The notes: generated by a model not told the origin, from the letters alone. Positions 23,762 through 32,634 are shown, counted from the first letter of the stretch. The stretch: 39,496 bases of DNA from Mesorhizobium caraganae (GCF_016836705.1 NZ_JAFCGY010000043.1:1-39496); one strand, 5' to 3'. Made by a program: numbers and translations.

Positions 23762-25237
23762 ATGCGCATCTTCACCGCCTCGCTGGCGACGGAAACCAAC
23801 ACCTTCTCGCCGGTGCCGACCGACCGGGCCTCATTCGAGATGGCCTTCTATGCCGGACCGGGCAAGCATCCGGACACGCCGACACTGTGCTCATCGCCCA
23901 TGGTTGCGCTGCGCCGGCGTGCAGCCAAGGATGGGCTGACCGTCATCGAAGGCACCGCCACCTGGGCCGAGCCGGGCGGCTTGGTGCAGCGGCAGACCTA
24001 TGAGGCGCTGCGCGACGAGATTCTCGGCCAGTTGAAGGCAGCGCTGCCGGTCGACGCCGTCATTCTTGGCCTGCATGGCGCCATGGTGGCGCAAGGCTAT
24101 GACGATTGCGAAGGCGATCTGCTCGAGCGCGTGCGCGCGATGGTCGGGCCGGATGTGGTGATCGCGGTGGAGCTCGATCCGCACAGCCATCTGACGCCGA
24201 AGCGCGTCGCGGCGTCAAACATCATGGCCTACTTCCTCGAATTCCCGCACACCGATTTCTACGAGCGCGGCGAGCATGTCGTCGAGCTTGGGTTGGCGGC
24301 GGCGCGCGGCGAGATCAAGCCTGTTATCTCGACTTTCGACTGCCGCATGATCCAGGTTCTGCCCACCAGCCGCGAGCCGATGCGTTCCTTCGTCGACCGT
24401 ATCAAGGCGCTGCATGGCAAGGATGGCGTGCTGTCGGTCTCGGTCATCCACGGCTTCATGGCGGCCGATGTGCCGGAAATGGGCACCCGCATCCTGGTCG
24501 TCACCGACAATGACAAGGTCAAGGGCGATGCGCTGGCGGAGCGCTTGGGGCGTGAACTCTATGCCATGCGCGAGAAGACCGCGATGACGATGCTGAACAC
24601 CGAGGACGGCATTGCGCGGGCGCTGGCTGTGCGCAAGGAAAACCCGGACAGACCGGTGGTCATCGCGGACATATGGGACAATCCCGGCGGCGGCGTCGCC
24701 GGCGACGGCACCGTCGTGCTGCGCGCCATGCTGGAACGGAGCGTCGACAATATTGGCGTGGCAACGATCTGGGACCCGATCGCCGTCACCTTCTGCCAGG
24801 CTGCCGGCGAAGGCGCCGTCATCGACCTGCGCTTCGGCGGCAAGGCCGGGCCGCTGGCCGGCGAACCGATCGATGCGAAGGTGCGGGTGCTGAAGGCGGT
24901 TCCAGAGGGATGGCAAAGCTTCGGGCCGAGCCGGGTGACGCTCGGGCCGACGGCAGTGGTGCGCATCGAAGGCACCGAAATCGACATCATCCTCAACACC
25001 AACCGCACGCAAACCTTCGAGCCGGATATTTTCTCCAACATCGGCGTCGATCCGATGCGCAAAAACATTTTGCTGATCAAGTCGACCAACCATTTCTACG
25101 CCGGCTTCGAACCGATCGCGGCGGAGATTATTTATCTGTCGGCACCGAGTTCGTATCCGAGCAATCCGGCGGTGACGGATTACAAGAAGCTGACGCGGCC
25201 GGTGTGGCCGAGGGTCAAGGATCCTTGGGCGGTGTAA
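23762..25237 (+). CDS. M81 family metallopeptidase (MlrC-like)
   Basis: A 491-aa protein, 18 nt after the permease gene, with GGAG before the ATG. It begins MRIFTASLATETNTFSPVPT and has LGLHGAMVAQGYDDCEGDLL, then ELDPHSHLT and FPHTDFYERG, the conserved metal-binding and active-site segments of the MlrC/DUF1485 N-terminal domain. The C-terminal domain (about 300-480) carries DIWDNPGGGVAGDGT. MlrC of microcystin-degrading bacteria cleaves linear peptide products, but most family members occur beside ABC transporters in bacteria with unknown amide or peptide substrates. Here it probably processes the imported compound. Confidence 0.92.
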   Translation: MRIFTASLATETNTFSPVPTDRASFEMAFYAGPGKHPDTPTLCSSPMVALRRRAAKDGLTVIEGTATWAEPGGLVQRQTYEALRDEILGQLKAALPVDAVILGLHGAMVAQGYDDCEGDLLERVRAMVGPDVVIAVELDPHSHLTPKRVAASNIMAYFLEFPHTDFYERGEHVVELGLAAARGEIKPVISTFDCRMIQVLPTSREPMRSFVDRIKALHGKDGVLSVSVIHGFMAADVPEMGTRILVVTDNDKVKGDALAERLGRELYAMREKTAMTMLNTEDGIARALAVRKENPDRPVVIADIWDNPGGGVAGDGTVVLRAMLERSVDNIGVATIWDPIAVTFCQAAGEGAVIDLRFGGKAGPLAGEPIDAKVRVLKAVPEGWQSFGPSRVTLGPTAVVRIEGTEIDIILNTNRTQTFEPDIFSNIGVDPMRKNILLIKSTNHFYAGFEPIAAEIIYLSAPSSYPSNPAVTDYKKLTRPVWPRVKDPWAV

Positions 25238-25238
25238 T

Positions 25239-25387
25239 CTCCCACCTTGAGGGGGAGATGTCGCCGAAGGCGACAGAGGGGGTCCTTGCGCGTGAAGCGC
25301 TAGCCTCCATCTGCCGCTGGAGGTCGAGCCCGGTCGGACCGCCCCCCTCTGGCCGCTTTGCGGCCATCTCCCCCTCGAGGGGGGAGA
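25239..25387. repeat. rhizobial palindromic repeat (family C)
   Basis: Begins CTTGAGGGGGAGATGTCGCC (after CTCCCAC) and ends in the complementary form, CATCTCCCCCTCGAGGGGGG with a GAG end. It contains GCCGAAGGCGAC and GGCCGCTTTGCGGCC hairpins. It lies between the convergent M81 and M3 peptidase genes and is repeated at 39240-39390. Confidence 0.7.
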
Positions 25388-25397
25388 GTATGCAGCC

Positions 25398-27452
25398 CTA
25401 CACCAGTCCCCGCTTCACCATCATCGCCTCAGGCGACGGCATCTTGCCACGGAACGCGGTGTACAGCTCCTCCGGGTCCTTCGACCCACCGGCAGCGTAG
25501 ATGTTCTTGCGCAGCCGTTCGGCCAGCGCCGGGTTGAAGGGGTCACCGGTTTCCTCGAAGGCGGCGAAGGCGTCGGCGTCGAGCACTTCCGACCACATGT
25601 AGGAATAGTAGCCGGCTGAATAACCGTCGCCGGAGAAGACGTGGCCGAAATGCGGGGTGCGGTGACGCATGGCGATGGTGTCGGGCATGTGTAGCTTCTC
25701 CAGCGTTTTGGCTTCGAATTGAAGCGGCTGGTCCGGTGCATCCGAGCGTGCGTGATAAGCCATGTCGATCAGCGCCGACGCCGTGAACTCGACCGTGGCG
25801 AAGCCGGCGCCGAAGGTGCGGGCGGCCAGCATTTTGTCGAGCAGCGCTTTCGGCATCGGGTTGCCGGTTTTCACGTGCAGCGCATGTTTTTCCAGCACCG
25901 CCGGCACCGTCAGCCAATGCTCGTAGAGCTGCGAGGGCAGTTCGACGAAATCGCGGCTGACCGACGTGCCCGCCACCGACGGCCATGTGACGTCGGTCAG
26001 CATGCCGTGCAGCGCATGGCCGAATTCGTGGAACAGGGTTTTCGCCTCATCGACCGACAGCAGGGCTGTTTCACCTGCAGGCGGCTTGGCGAAGTTCATG
26101 ATGTTGTAGATGACCGGCTTGGAGCCATCGCCAAGCTTATAGCCGGACTTGAGCGCGCTCATCCAGGCGCCGGAACGCTTCGAGGACCGGGCGAAATAAT
26201 CGGCCAGGAACAGGCCGCGTTCGCTGCCGTCAGCATTCTTCACCACGAAGGTGCGCGCGTCGGGATGCCAGGCGGCAATGCCCTTCTTCTCCTCGAAGGT
26301 GATGCCGAACAGTTTGGTCGCAACGTCGAAGCAGGCGTCGATGACGCGGTCGAGCTGCAGATAGGGCTTCAGTTCCGCCTCGTCGAAGGCGAATTTCTCC
26401 GTGCGCAACTTCTCCTGGTAGAAGCGCCAGTCCCAGGCGGCGAATTTTTCGTTGCTGCCGGCTTCGGTCGCCAGCCGTTCCAGTTCCTTCTGGTCGGCGG
26501 CCGCCTTCTCCAGCGCCTTCTCCCACACCGGGTCTAGCAAATCGTGCACGGCTTTCGGCGTCTTGGCCATGGTGTCGTCGAGCTTCAGCGCGGCGAAGGA
26601 GCTATAGCCGAGCAGCTTTGCCTTTTCGGCGCGCAATTTCAGCATGTCGCGCACCACTGACGTGTTGTCGCTGGCGCCACCATTCTGGCCGCGCATGGTG
26701 AAGGCGCGGAAGGCGGTCTCGCGCAGGTCGCGGCGCTCGGAGAAGGTGGTGAACGGCTCATAGATCGAGCGCGACAGAGTGACGGCATAGCGGCCCTTTT
26801 GGCCGCGCGTCTCGGCCGCCTCGGCCATCGAGCTCTTCACGAAGTCCGGCAGGCCGGCGAGATCGGCCTCGTCGAGGAACAGCGCCCAGTCGCGCTCGTC
26901 GGCCAGCACGTTCTGGCCGAAATTGGTGCCGAGCGAGGACAGTTCCTCGCTGATGTTGGCCAGCCGCTTCTTGCCGTCGGCGTCGAGCTTGGCGCCGGAG
27001 CGGACAAAGCCTTTCCAGGTCTTTTCCAGCACGCGTAGCGTCTCGGCGTCGAGTTTGAGCGCTTCGCGGCGCTGGTAGAGATCGTCGATGCGGGCAAACA
27101 GCTTCTCGTTCATCGAGATCGCCGAGAAATGCCTCGACATTTTTGGCGAGATCTCGCGCTCCAGCGCCTGGATTTGATCGTTGGTGTGGGCGCCGGCCCG
27201 GCACCAGAAGATCGACGACACATGGTCGAGCGGCTCGCCGGCAAGTTCAAGTGCTGCCAGCGTGTTGTCGATGGTCGGTGCATCCTTGTTGCCGGCAATA
27301 GCATCGATCTCGGCCTCATGCGCCTTCAGCGCTGCGTCGAACACTGCGGAGAAATCGCCGTCGCCGATGTTGGCGAAATCCGGCAGGCCGAGCGGCCCTT
27401 GCCATTTGGTCAGCGGATGGGCGGCGAGGTCGACGGTTTTCGTGGACGGCAT
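25398..27452 (-). CDS. M3 family zinc oligopeptidase (peptidyl-dipeptidase Dcp / OpdA-like)
   Basis: A 684-aa cytosolic metallopeptidase that degrades short peptides. The zinc motif is His475-Glu-Phe-Gly-His479 in KTLFHEFGHALHGML. The third ligand Glu lies about 25 residues on in FVELPSQLYEHW, and the substrate-binding HFGHVFSGDGYSAGYYSY is present. The length is normal for Dcp/OpdA. ATG 27452 (MPSTKTVDLAAHPL) is preferred over an upstream extension whose sequence is basic and non-conserved. The ribosome binding site is weak (GAAAGA). Confidence 0.93.
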   Translation of the reverse strand: MPSTKTVDLAAHPLTKWQGPLGLPDFANIGDGDFSAVFDAALKAHEAEIDAIAGNKDAPTIDNTLAALELAGEPLDHVSSIFWCRAGAHTNDQIQALEREISPKMSRHFSAISMNEKLFARIDDLYQRREALKLDAETLRVLEKTWKGFVRSGAKLDADGKKRLANISEELSSLGTNFGQNVLADERDWALFLDEADLAGLPDFVKSSMAEAAETRGQKGRYAVTLSRSIYEPFTTFSERRDLRETAFRAFTMRGQNGGASDNTSVVRDMLKLRAEKAKLLGYSSFAALKLDDTMAKTPKAVHDLLDPVWEKALEKAAADQKELERLATEAGSNEKFAAWDWRFYQEKLRTEKFAFDEAELKPYLQLDRVIDACFDVATKLFGITFEEKKGIAAWHPDARTFVVKNADGSERGLFLADYFARSSKRSGAWMSALKSGYKLGDGSKPVIYNIMNFAKPPAGETALLSVDEAKTLFHEFGHALHGMLTDVTWPSVAGTSVSRDFVELPSQLYEHWLTVPAVLEKHALHVKTGNPMPKALLDKMLAARTFGAGFATVEFTASALIDMAYHARSDAPDQPLQFEAKTLEKLHMPDTIAMRHRTPHFGHVFSGDGYSAGYYSYMWSEVLDADAFAAFEETGDPFNPALAERLRKNIYAAGGSKDPEELYTAFRGKMPSPEAMMVKRGLV

Positions 27453-27540
27453 GGGGGATCTTTCGATGATTGGCGGGGCTTGCTGACCGATGTAGGGCGA
27501 TGCCTGGCGCGGCGCAACAGCGAGGCCGTTCAAGCTGGCG

Positions 27541-27954
27541 TCAGAAGCCGTCGCAATTTTCCGCGATCGCCGCTTGCGAACTGGCGGTGATGCGGTTGCC
27601 GGTGACGGCAAACGTCTCCTGCATCAGCATGTCATTGTTGGGAAAATCGTAGCAGGCGATGACCGTGGTGACGCCGGCCTCGCTCTTTTCGATGCGATGG
27701 CGGATTGCGGCGCCGGCCACCGCACCCTTCCATTCGTTGATCGAGGCGATGAATTCCTGCTTCGACTGCACGACGCCGAGATCGTCGAGCTTTATGCGGA
27801 CATCGTCGGCGAGCAGGTCCGACAATTCGGTGCGGTCGGCGACCAGCAGCGCCGAATACCAACGGTCGATGATGGCGGCCTCATCGGCGCGGGCAGGGGC
27901 GAGCGTCAGCGTCAGTACTGCCACGACGAAAGGGACCGCACGCCAATCCCGCAT
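27541..27954 (-). CDS. secreted NTF2-like (SnoaL-type) protein
   Basis: A 137-aa protein with a signal peptide (RAVPFVVAVLTLTLAPARAD, cleavage after ARA). The mature part follows a small cone-fold pattern: IIDRWYSALLVADRTELSDL, LADDVRIKL, a central helix EFIASINEWKGAV, and beta strands ending VTGNRITASSQAAIAENCDG. There are no catalytic residues to name. It is followed 10 nt upstream on the same strand by the carbonic anhydrase, so both may share a transcript. Confidence 0.75.
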   Translation of the reverse strand: MRDWRAVPFVVAVLTLTLAPARADEAAIIDRWYSALLVADRTELSDLLADDVRIKLDDLGVVQSKQEFIASINEWKGAVAGAAIRHRIEKSEAGVTTVIACYDFPNNDMLMQETFAVTGNRITASSQAAIAENCDGF

Positions 27955-27964
27955 TTCTCGCCTC

Positions 27965-28609
27965 CTACGTCAAATCCGGCCGCTCGAAGTCGCCGGTGTC
28001 CTTGTTCATCACCCAAAGTTCGCCTGTCGAAATGTCGAACCAGGCGCCGTGCAGCGCCAGCCGTCCCTTGCCTTCAAGGATCGAAACGCAAGGGAAAGTC
28101 CTCAGATTGGCAATCGAATAGCGGATGGAAATGCGCTCCAGCGCCGTCTGCCGTTCGGTCGCCGTCATGAAGGTGCTGGACGACACGGTCTCGGCCGCCG
28201 GCGCGATCAGGCTCATCCATTTGCCGATGAAGTCGCCGGGCGACAGCGGCGCCGAATTGGGATCGAGCGCGGCGCGGATGCCGCCGCAGCGGCCATGGCC
28301 CATCACCACGATGTTCTTCACCTTGAGGCTCTGCACGGCGAATTCGAGCGCGGCCGAGGTCGAGTGGAACTCACCATCCGGCGCGTATGGCGGCACCAGA
28401 TTGCCGACATTGCGCAACACGAAGAGTTCGCCAGGGCCGGCGTCGAATATCGCTTCGGGGGCGGCGCGGGAATCGCAGCAGGCAACAATCATGGTTTCGG
28501 GCGACTGCCCCTCGCGGGCGAGCTCACGATAGCGTCCGCTCTCGGTGAGATAGCGGCCGTTCATGAAGTTGCGATAGCCGTTGAGAAGGTGTTCGGGGAG
28601 GTGGGGCAT
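27965..28609 (-). CDS. beta-class carbonic anhydrase
   Basis: A 214-aa enzyme for CO2/bicarbonate interconversion. The zinc ligands are Cys45 (in ACCDSR, with the Asp46-Arg48 dyad), His105 and Cys108 (in MGHGRCGG). RNVGNLVPPY and STSAALEFAV are the other conserved parts. It has no signal peptide and should be cytosolic. It lies upstream of the NTF2-like gene on the same strand. Confidence 0.95.
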   Translation of the reverse strand: MPHLPEHLLNGYRNFMNGRYLTESGRYRELAREGQSPETMIVACCDSRAAPEAIFDAGPGELFVLRNVGNLVPPYAPDGEFHSTSAALEFAVQSLKVKNIVVMGHGRCGGIRAALDPNSAPLSPGDFIGKWMSLIAPAAETVSSSTFMTATERQTALERISIRYSIANLRTFPCVSILEGKGRLALHGAWFDISTGELWVMNKDTGDFERPDLT

Positions 28610-28674
28610 GGGCGGAGGACGGAGCCTTTCCGGGTTGGAGACGGCAGCTCGTTTTCAGTTGAGAAAGCCTCTAA

Positions 28675-28702
28675 CGGCAAATGCCCGTCGCGGGCAATGC
28701 CG
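28675..28702 (-). terminator. interrupted hairpin between the DUF429 and carbonic anhydrase genes
   Basis: CGGCA (28675-28679) pairs with TGCCG (28698-28702), and GCCCG (28683-28687) with CGGGC (28691-28695), around a 3-nt loop. It lies 58-85 nt beyond the DUF429 stop. No clear T-run is seen on the minus strand, so termination is tentative. Confidence 0.3.
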
Positions 28703-28759
28703 AATTGCGGATGGCTCCGTCGCAAATCGCCATGCGGCACGCATGGGTCGCGGCCTGCC

Positions 28760-29524
28760 TTACGCCCAAATGGCGACGGGAATGCCGAAACGGTCGGCAA
28801 GTGGTGGGTCGGGAAACGGTCTTGCTTCGCCGCAGGCGAGGCGTCCGGCAATCAGCATCATCACTGCCGCGTCGAGGAAATCGTCGGCGGCAGCCCCTGT
28901 CGGCGGCTTCTGATCGAGAAAGGCTCTGACATAACCGTGTCGGCACAGCAGCGCCTTGCGCTCTTCCATGCCGGCCGGGTTGACGGCGCCCTTGACCTTC
29001 TTCGGCAGCGTCATCGCCTTTTCACTGTTCAGCCGGCAGAAGGCGACTTCCGGATGCGATTCGTAGACGCGGGTGCGCAGCTCGGGGCGCGCAATCAGCA
29101 GCGCGTCGATCTCGCGGATCTTGGCAAAGATGCCGAAAGCCTGGATCGAGACGCCGCGCGGCGGATCGGAGGTCGTCTTGGCCACGTCGCTGGCGCGGCG
29201 ATGCGCTTCATAACAGGCCTCAACCGTGGTGAAGTCGCTGATGTCGGCGTAAAGGGCAGCGCGGGAAGGGATAGAGAAGACGCTGGACTGGCGCTGCCCG
29301 AGCAGCGACCGCACCAGTGCTTCCGGTCCGCGCCCGCCTCTTTGCGAGAAGTCAGGCAGGCCGATCGGCATGTCGACAGCCACGATCGCATCGGTCGGCA
29401 AGGCGTCGAGCAGTTCTGCGAAGCTGGCAAAGACGGAGATCGACGGCGAAGCCCCCCGATCGCGGCGGACGGCGATCCAGCCGGCCTTGCAGCCGTCGAC
29501 GCCGACGAGCACACCGGATGTCAC
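28760..29524 (-). CDS. DUF429 family protein (predicted RNase H-like nuclease)
   Basis: A 254-aa protein. It begins VLVGVDGCKAGWIAVRRDRG, the DUF429 opening with the first acidic residue of an RNase H-like fold. AIVAVDMPIGLPD gives the second acid, and VYESHPEVAFCRLN and the C-terminal DDFLDAAVMML give the remaining conserved acids. The substrate is unknown. It overlaps the upstream kinase gene by 4 nt, so the two are co-translated. Confidence 0.88.
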   Translation of the reverse strand: MTSGVLVGVDGCKAGWIAVRRDRGASPSISVFASFAELLDALPTDAIVAVDMPIGLPDFSQRGGRGPEALVRSLLGQRQSSVFSIPSRAALYADISDFTTVEACYEAHRRASDVAKTTSDPPRGVSIQAFGIFAKIREIDALLIARPELRTRVYESHPEVAFCRLNSEKAMTLPKKVKGAVNPAGMEERKALLCRHGYVRAFLDQKPPTGAAADDFLDAAVMMLIAGRLACGEARPFPDPPLADRFGIPVAIWA

Positions 29525-30405
29525 GCCCGGCGGTCCCGCCCTGGGTGTGTGAGATGGCGCAGTTGCACCATCGCCATTGGGTGCGACAGGCTTTGCGCAT
29601 CGGTTTCGAGCTGCAGTTCGTCGCCGCCGCGCTTGGCTGTGCGTGCCAGGATCTCGTAGACCGCCGCCGTGGTCGACTGCAGCGCCTTGATCGGCGGCTG
29701 TCCCGACAGGATGCGGGCGAGGTAGACGGCAGCCGTGAGGTCACCCAGCCCATTCGGCGGCTTGTCGATGAGGCGGTGTTCGGCCAGCAGCGCCTGGCTG
29801 CCGTCGAGCAGCAGATTGCCGGTGCCGCCGGTCATCATCGACGGCGCCGACGTCACCAGCATGGTGCGTGGTCCGGCATGAAGGGCGGCTGCAATGACCG
29901 ATTTCAGATCTGGCAAGGGCGCGCCGGCCATCCACTCCAGCTCGAAGCGGTTGGGGGTGGCGATATCCGCGATCGGCATCAGCCGGTCGCGCATGGCGGC
30001 GGCCGTCGGCTCGGGTACGTAGAGCCCGCCGGAATCGCCCATCACCGGGTCACATATATAGACCGCGTCTGGCGTCTTCGCCTTGACCGCAGCAACCAGC
30101 GAAGCGACGGCCTCGGCCTGGCCGGCCTCGCCGAGATAGCCCGACAGCACGGCGCCGACCTCGCCCAGCCAGGGCGCGCGCTCGAGATCGGCCATCAGCG
30201 CCTTGAACTGGTCGAGCGGCGGCACGATGCGCGTGGCCCGCCCATGGCCGGGATGCCAGGGCAGGATGACCGTCGGCACCGCCCACACCGGGAAGCCCAG
30301 CGTTTCCAGCGCAAACACTGCGGCGCGGTTGCCGACCGAGCCGCGGGCGACATGGCTGGAAATGACGATGACCGCGCGCGGCGCGTCGGCTTTTTCGCTG
30401 TTCAT
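29521..30405 (-). CDS. pdxY: PfkB/ribokinase-superfamily pyridoxal kinase (PdxY-like)
   Basis: A 294-aa kinase. It opens VIVISSHVARGSVGNRAAVF, then LETLGFPVWAVPTV, the PdxY/PdxK N-terminal pattern. YICDPVMGDSGGLYVPEP, IATPNRFELEWM, and NGLGDLTAAVYLA near the catalytic Asp (usually G-T-G-D, here G-L-G-D) follow in order. It would phosphorylate pyridoxal to pyridoxal 5'-phosphate for B6 salvage. The motif change next to the Asp is seen in several PdxY proteins and need not abolish activity. Confidence 0.85.
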   Translation of the reverse strand: MNSEKADAPRAVIVISSHVARGSVGNRAAVFALETLGFPVWAVPTVILPWHPGHGRATRIVPPLDQFKALMADLERAPWLGEVGAVLSGYLGEAGQAEAVASLVAAVKAKTPDAVYICDPVMGDSGGLYVPEPTAAAMRDRLMPIADIATPNRFELEWMAGAPLPDLKSVIAAALHAGPRTMLVTSAPSMMTGGTGNLLLDGSQALLAEHRLIDKPPNGLGDLTAAVYLARILSGQPPIKALQSTTAAVYEILARTAKRGGDELQLETDAQSLSHPMAMVQLRHLTHPGRDRRA

Positions 30406-30413
30406 GGAATTCC

Positions 30414-30512
30414 TAGATCGGGATGACGTTTCATCGAATCGTCATCCCGATCTATCTCTTTTTTGAAGCATGATCTTTTCCGAAAACCGGTTCCCACTTT
30501 TCGGGATCATGC
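30414..30512. repeat. RIME-like rhizobial mosaic repeat (two hairpins)
   Basis: The first hairpin is a perfect 15-bp stem (30414-30428 with 30440-30454) around ATCGGGATGACG, followed by TCTCTTTTTT. The second has GCATGATC (30468-30475) pairing with GATCATGC (30505-30512) and an inner CCGAAAA/TTTTCGG. This two-part layout with TTTTCCGAAAACCGGTTCCC is widespread in Rhizobiales intergenic regions. It ends 2 nt before the next gene's stop codon. Confidence 0.75.
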
Positions 30513-30513
30513 T

Positions 30514-30765
30514 CTAGCTGCCACGGGAGACGAAATACACCAGCCAGATCAAAAGGCCGAGGGCGACGATGAGTCCAAGCGTTCGGCCAATGCGGGTGCC
30601 CCAGACCTCTATCGGATCGGAGCGGTCGGCCTCGGCAGCGGTGACGTGATCGCGCGCGCCTTTCGCGGCACGCGCGATGAAGGACGTCCCGCCCGGGCCG
30701 CTCTCGTTTGCCACGCGCTCGATAATGCGGCGCGATTCGCTGTCATCGTCTTGGCGTTGCGCCAT
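30514..30765 (-). CDS. small single-pass membrane protein, function unknown
   Basis: An 83-aa protein from ATG 30765 with AGGATC just upstream. The N-terminal 55 residues are hydrophilic and charged (DDDSESRRIIERVANES; ARDHVTAAEADRSDPIEVWG), and one C-terminal transmembrane helix follows (TLGLIVALGLLIWLVYFVS). It has a conserved-hypothetical appearance; no function is recognised. The gene lies between the RIME-like repeat and the divergent LemA operon. Confidence 0.7.
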   Translation of the reverse strand: MAQRQDDDSESRRIIERVANESGPGGTSFIARAAKGARDHVTAAEADRSDPIEVWGTRIGRTLGLIVALGLLIWLVYFVSRGS

Positions 30766-30916
30766 GATCCTGTCCTGTTTGCCGGCGACCTTACCGTGTT
30801 CGCGCGGTCAATCACAGGGCCTCGCGAGCGCATACGTGCGCGCCAGCCGCAGACATTTTCTTGAACGCGGATTGTGCTAATGCTTCCCATGCAACTTTCT
30901 GTCGAGGGACCACATT

Positions 30917-31549
30917 ATGTTTGCCCAGAGCCTTGCCTTCCCCTTCCGCAACCTGCCGGCCGTGCTGATGATGGCCATTGTGCTGCCGCTGCTTGCCGGC
31001 TGCGGCTACAACACCATCCCGACGGCGGAGGAAAACGCCAAGGCAGCCTGGAGCGAGGTGCTGAACCAGTACCAGCGCCGCTCCGACCTGATCCCGAACC
31101 TGGTCGAGACGGTCAAGGGCTATGCGGCGCATGAAAAGGACACGCTCGACGCGGTGGTCGAAGCGCGCGCCAAGGCGACGCAGATCACGGTGACGCCGGA
31201 AACGCTGAAGGATCCCGAAGCCCTCAAGAAGTTCCAGGATGCCCAGGCAGGGCTGACCAGCGCACTGTCACGGCTCATCGCGGTCTCGGAGGCCTATCCC
31301 GATCTCAAGGCCAATCAGAATTTCCTGGCGCTGCAGGCGCAGCTCGAAGGCACAGAGAACCGCATTGCAGTGGCGCGGCGCGACTACATCCTGGCGGTCA
31401 AGGACTACAATCTGACACTGAGGACCTTCCCCTCGGTGCTGTGGGCAACCTTTTGGTTCCGCAGCAACGAGCCGTTCGCCAACTTCACCGTCGAAGAAGA
31501 CAAGATGCAGCCGCCGAAGGTCGATTTCGGCACGAAGCAGGGCGGGTGA
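30917..31549 (+). CDS. lemA: LemA family lipoprotein
   Basis: A 210-aa protein. The hydrophobic start ends in a lipobox (LLAGCG, Cys about 29), so it should be lipid-anchored. The body is the LemA helical domain: NTIPTAEENAKAAWSEVLNQ, QRRSDLIPNLVETVKGYAAH, and YPDLKANQNFLALQAQLEG, then TENRIAVARRDYILAVKDYN. LemA proteins occur with TPM-domain proteins in an envelope-associated operon, as here. The exact role is unknown. Confidence 0.93.
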   Translation: MFAQSLAFPFRNLPAVLMMAIVLPLLAGCGYNTIPTAEENAKAAWSEVLNQYQRRSDLIPNLVETVKGYAAHEKDTLDAVVEARAKATQITVTPETLKDPEALKKFQDAQAGLTSALSRLIAVSEAYPDLKANQNFLALQAQLEGTENRIAVARRDYILAVKDYNLTLRTFPSVLWATFWFRSNEPFANFTVEEDKMQPPKVDFGTKQGG

Positions 31550-31592
31550 TGACGCCTGGGTGAGCCTGGTCCTTGCCAGCCTTGCGTTCCTT

Positions 31593-31835
31593 CACACCCC
31601 CCTCTGTCCTGCCGGACCCGGCCCTTCGCTGCCGCTCCGGACGTTCGTCGCTCGGAAAGCCAAGCAATTGGCTTTCCGTCCGCTGCGCGGACCGCTCCTC
31701 ACCCCCCGCAAGGAGGGAGATCGGCAGCTTTGTCGCTTTCGCCAATTTTCGGCGTTGCAGAAAGGTAGCTGCCGGTGATGACAGCCAATCTCCCCTCTTG
31801 CGGGGGAGATGGCCGGCAGGACAGAGGGGGGTGTG
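31593..31835. repeat. rhizobial palindromic repeat (family B) with 23-bp perfect terminal inverted repeats
   Basis: Positions 31593-31615 and 31813-31835 are perfect inverted complements (23 bp, containing CCCCCCTCTGTCCTGCCGG). The centre holds AAGCCAAGCAATTGGCTTTC and a GAGCGGTCC-type block shared with 17362-17474 and part of 36113-36348. It sits between lemA and the first TPM gene, and its right arm overlaps the predicted GTG start of that gene. Confidence 0.8.
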
Positions 31836-32634
31836 CCGGAGCGCCTTCGTCGGCGTCTTGCTTGCCCTGTTTTTCCTCCCCCTCACAGCCTTCGCCGCCG
31901 ATCTCCCCGCGCTGACCGGCCGTGTCGTCGACAATGCCGGCATCATCGATGCGGCGACCGAGACGGCACTCACCCAAAAACTCGCCGACTTCGAGACAAA
32001 AGGCTCCGACCAGATCGTCGTCGCCACGATCCCCAGCCTCGACGGCGAGGAGATCGAACCCTATGCCAACCGGCTGTTCCGGTTCTGGAAGCTCGGCCAG
32101 GCGAAGGAAAACAACGGCGTGCTACTGCTGGTTGCGCCGAACGACCGCAAGATGCGCATCGAGGTCGGCTATGGGCTGGAAGGCACGCTGACCGACCTGC
32201 ACACCAGGCTGATCATCGAAAACGACATGGTGCCGGCGTTTCGCGCCGGCGATTTCTCCGGCGGGATTTCCAAAGCCGTCGACGACATGGTGATGGTGCT
32301 GGAAGGCAATCCGGAAGAGCTGGAAGCGCGCGGAAAGCGCAATGAGCAACCGCCCATCGACATGGACAATCTGTTCTTCACCGTCTTCATCAGCATCTGG
32401 GCAATCATTTTCTTCGGCAGCATGGCGGCCTCCATCCTGCCGCCGATCTTCGGCAAGAAACTTGGCTCCGGCCGCTACCGCTGGCTGGGCATGACTTTCG
32501 AGCCGCACAAGCGGTCATCTAGCGGCGGCTGGTCTTCGGGCGGCGGCGGCTGGTCGTCGGGTTCAAGCGGTGGTGGCGGCTTTTCAGGCGGTGGCGGTTC
32601 GTCCGGCGGCGGCGGCTCCTCGGGAAGCTGGTGA
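31831..32634 (+). CDS. TPM-domain (DUF477) protein, copy 1, membrane-anchored
   Basis: A 267-aa protein from GTG 31831; the upstream in-frame sequence is repeat-derived. Signal peptide AFVGVLLALFFLPLTAFAAD. The TPM domain (about 28-150) contains LTGRVVDNAGIIDAAT, QIVVATIPSLDGEEIEPYAN, NNGVLLLVAPNDRKMRIEVG, and FRAGDFSGGISKAVDDMVMV. A transmembrane helix follows (FISIWAIIFFGSMAASILPP), then a Gly/Ser-rich tail ending SSGSW. TPM proteins have been linked to photosystem repair in plants and to envelope functions in bacteria. The start codon and ribosome binding site (GAGGGGG) lie in the palindromic repeat. Confidence 0.85.
   Translation: MCRSAFVGVLLALFFLPLTAFAADLPALTGRVVDNAGIIDAATETALTQKLADFETKGSDQIVVATIPSLDGEEIEPYANRLFRFWKLGQAKENNGVLLLVAPNDRKMRIEVGYGLEGTLTDLHTRLIIENDMVPAFRAGDFSGGISKAVDDMVMVLEGNPEELEARGKRNEQPPIDMDNLFFTVFISIWAIIFFGSMAASILPPIFGKKLGSGRYRWLGMTFEPHKRSSSGGWSSGGGGWSSGSSGGGGFSGGGGSSGGGGSSGSW

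Noticed and set aside
27659..29659. A 666-codon plus-strand open frame
   Set aside because: It lies antisense to the NTF2-like, carbonic anhydrase and DUF429 genes, all of which have clear motifs. Long antisense frames are common in GC-rich DNA, and this one is Arg/Gly-rich with no domain.
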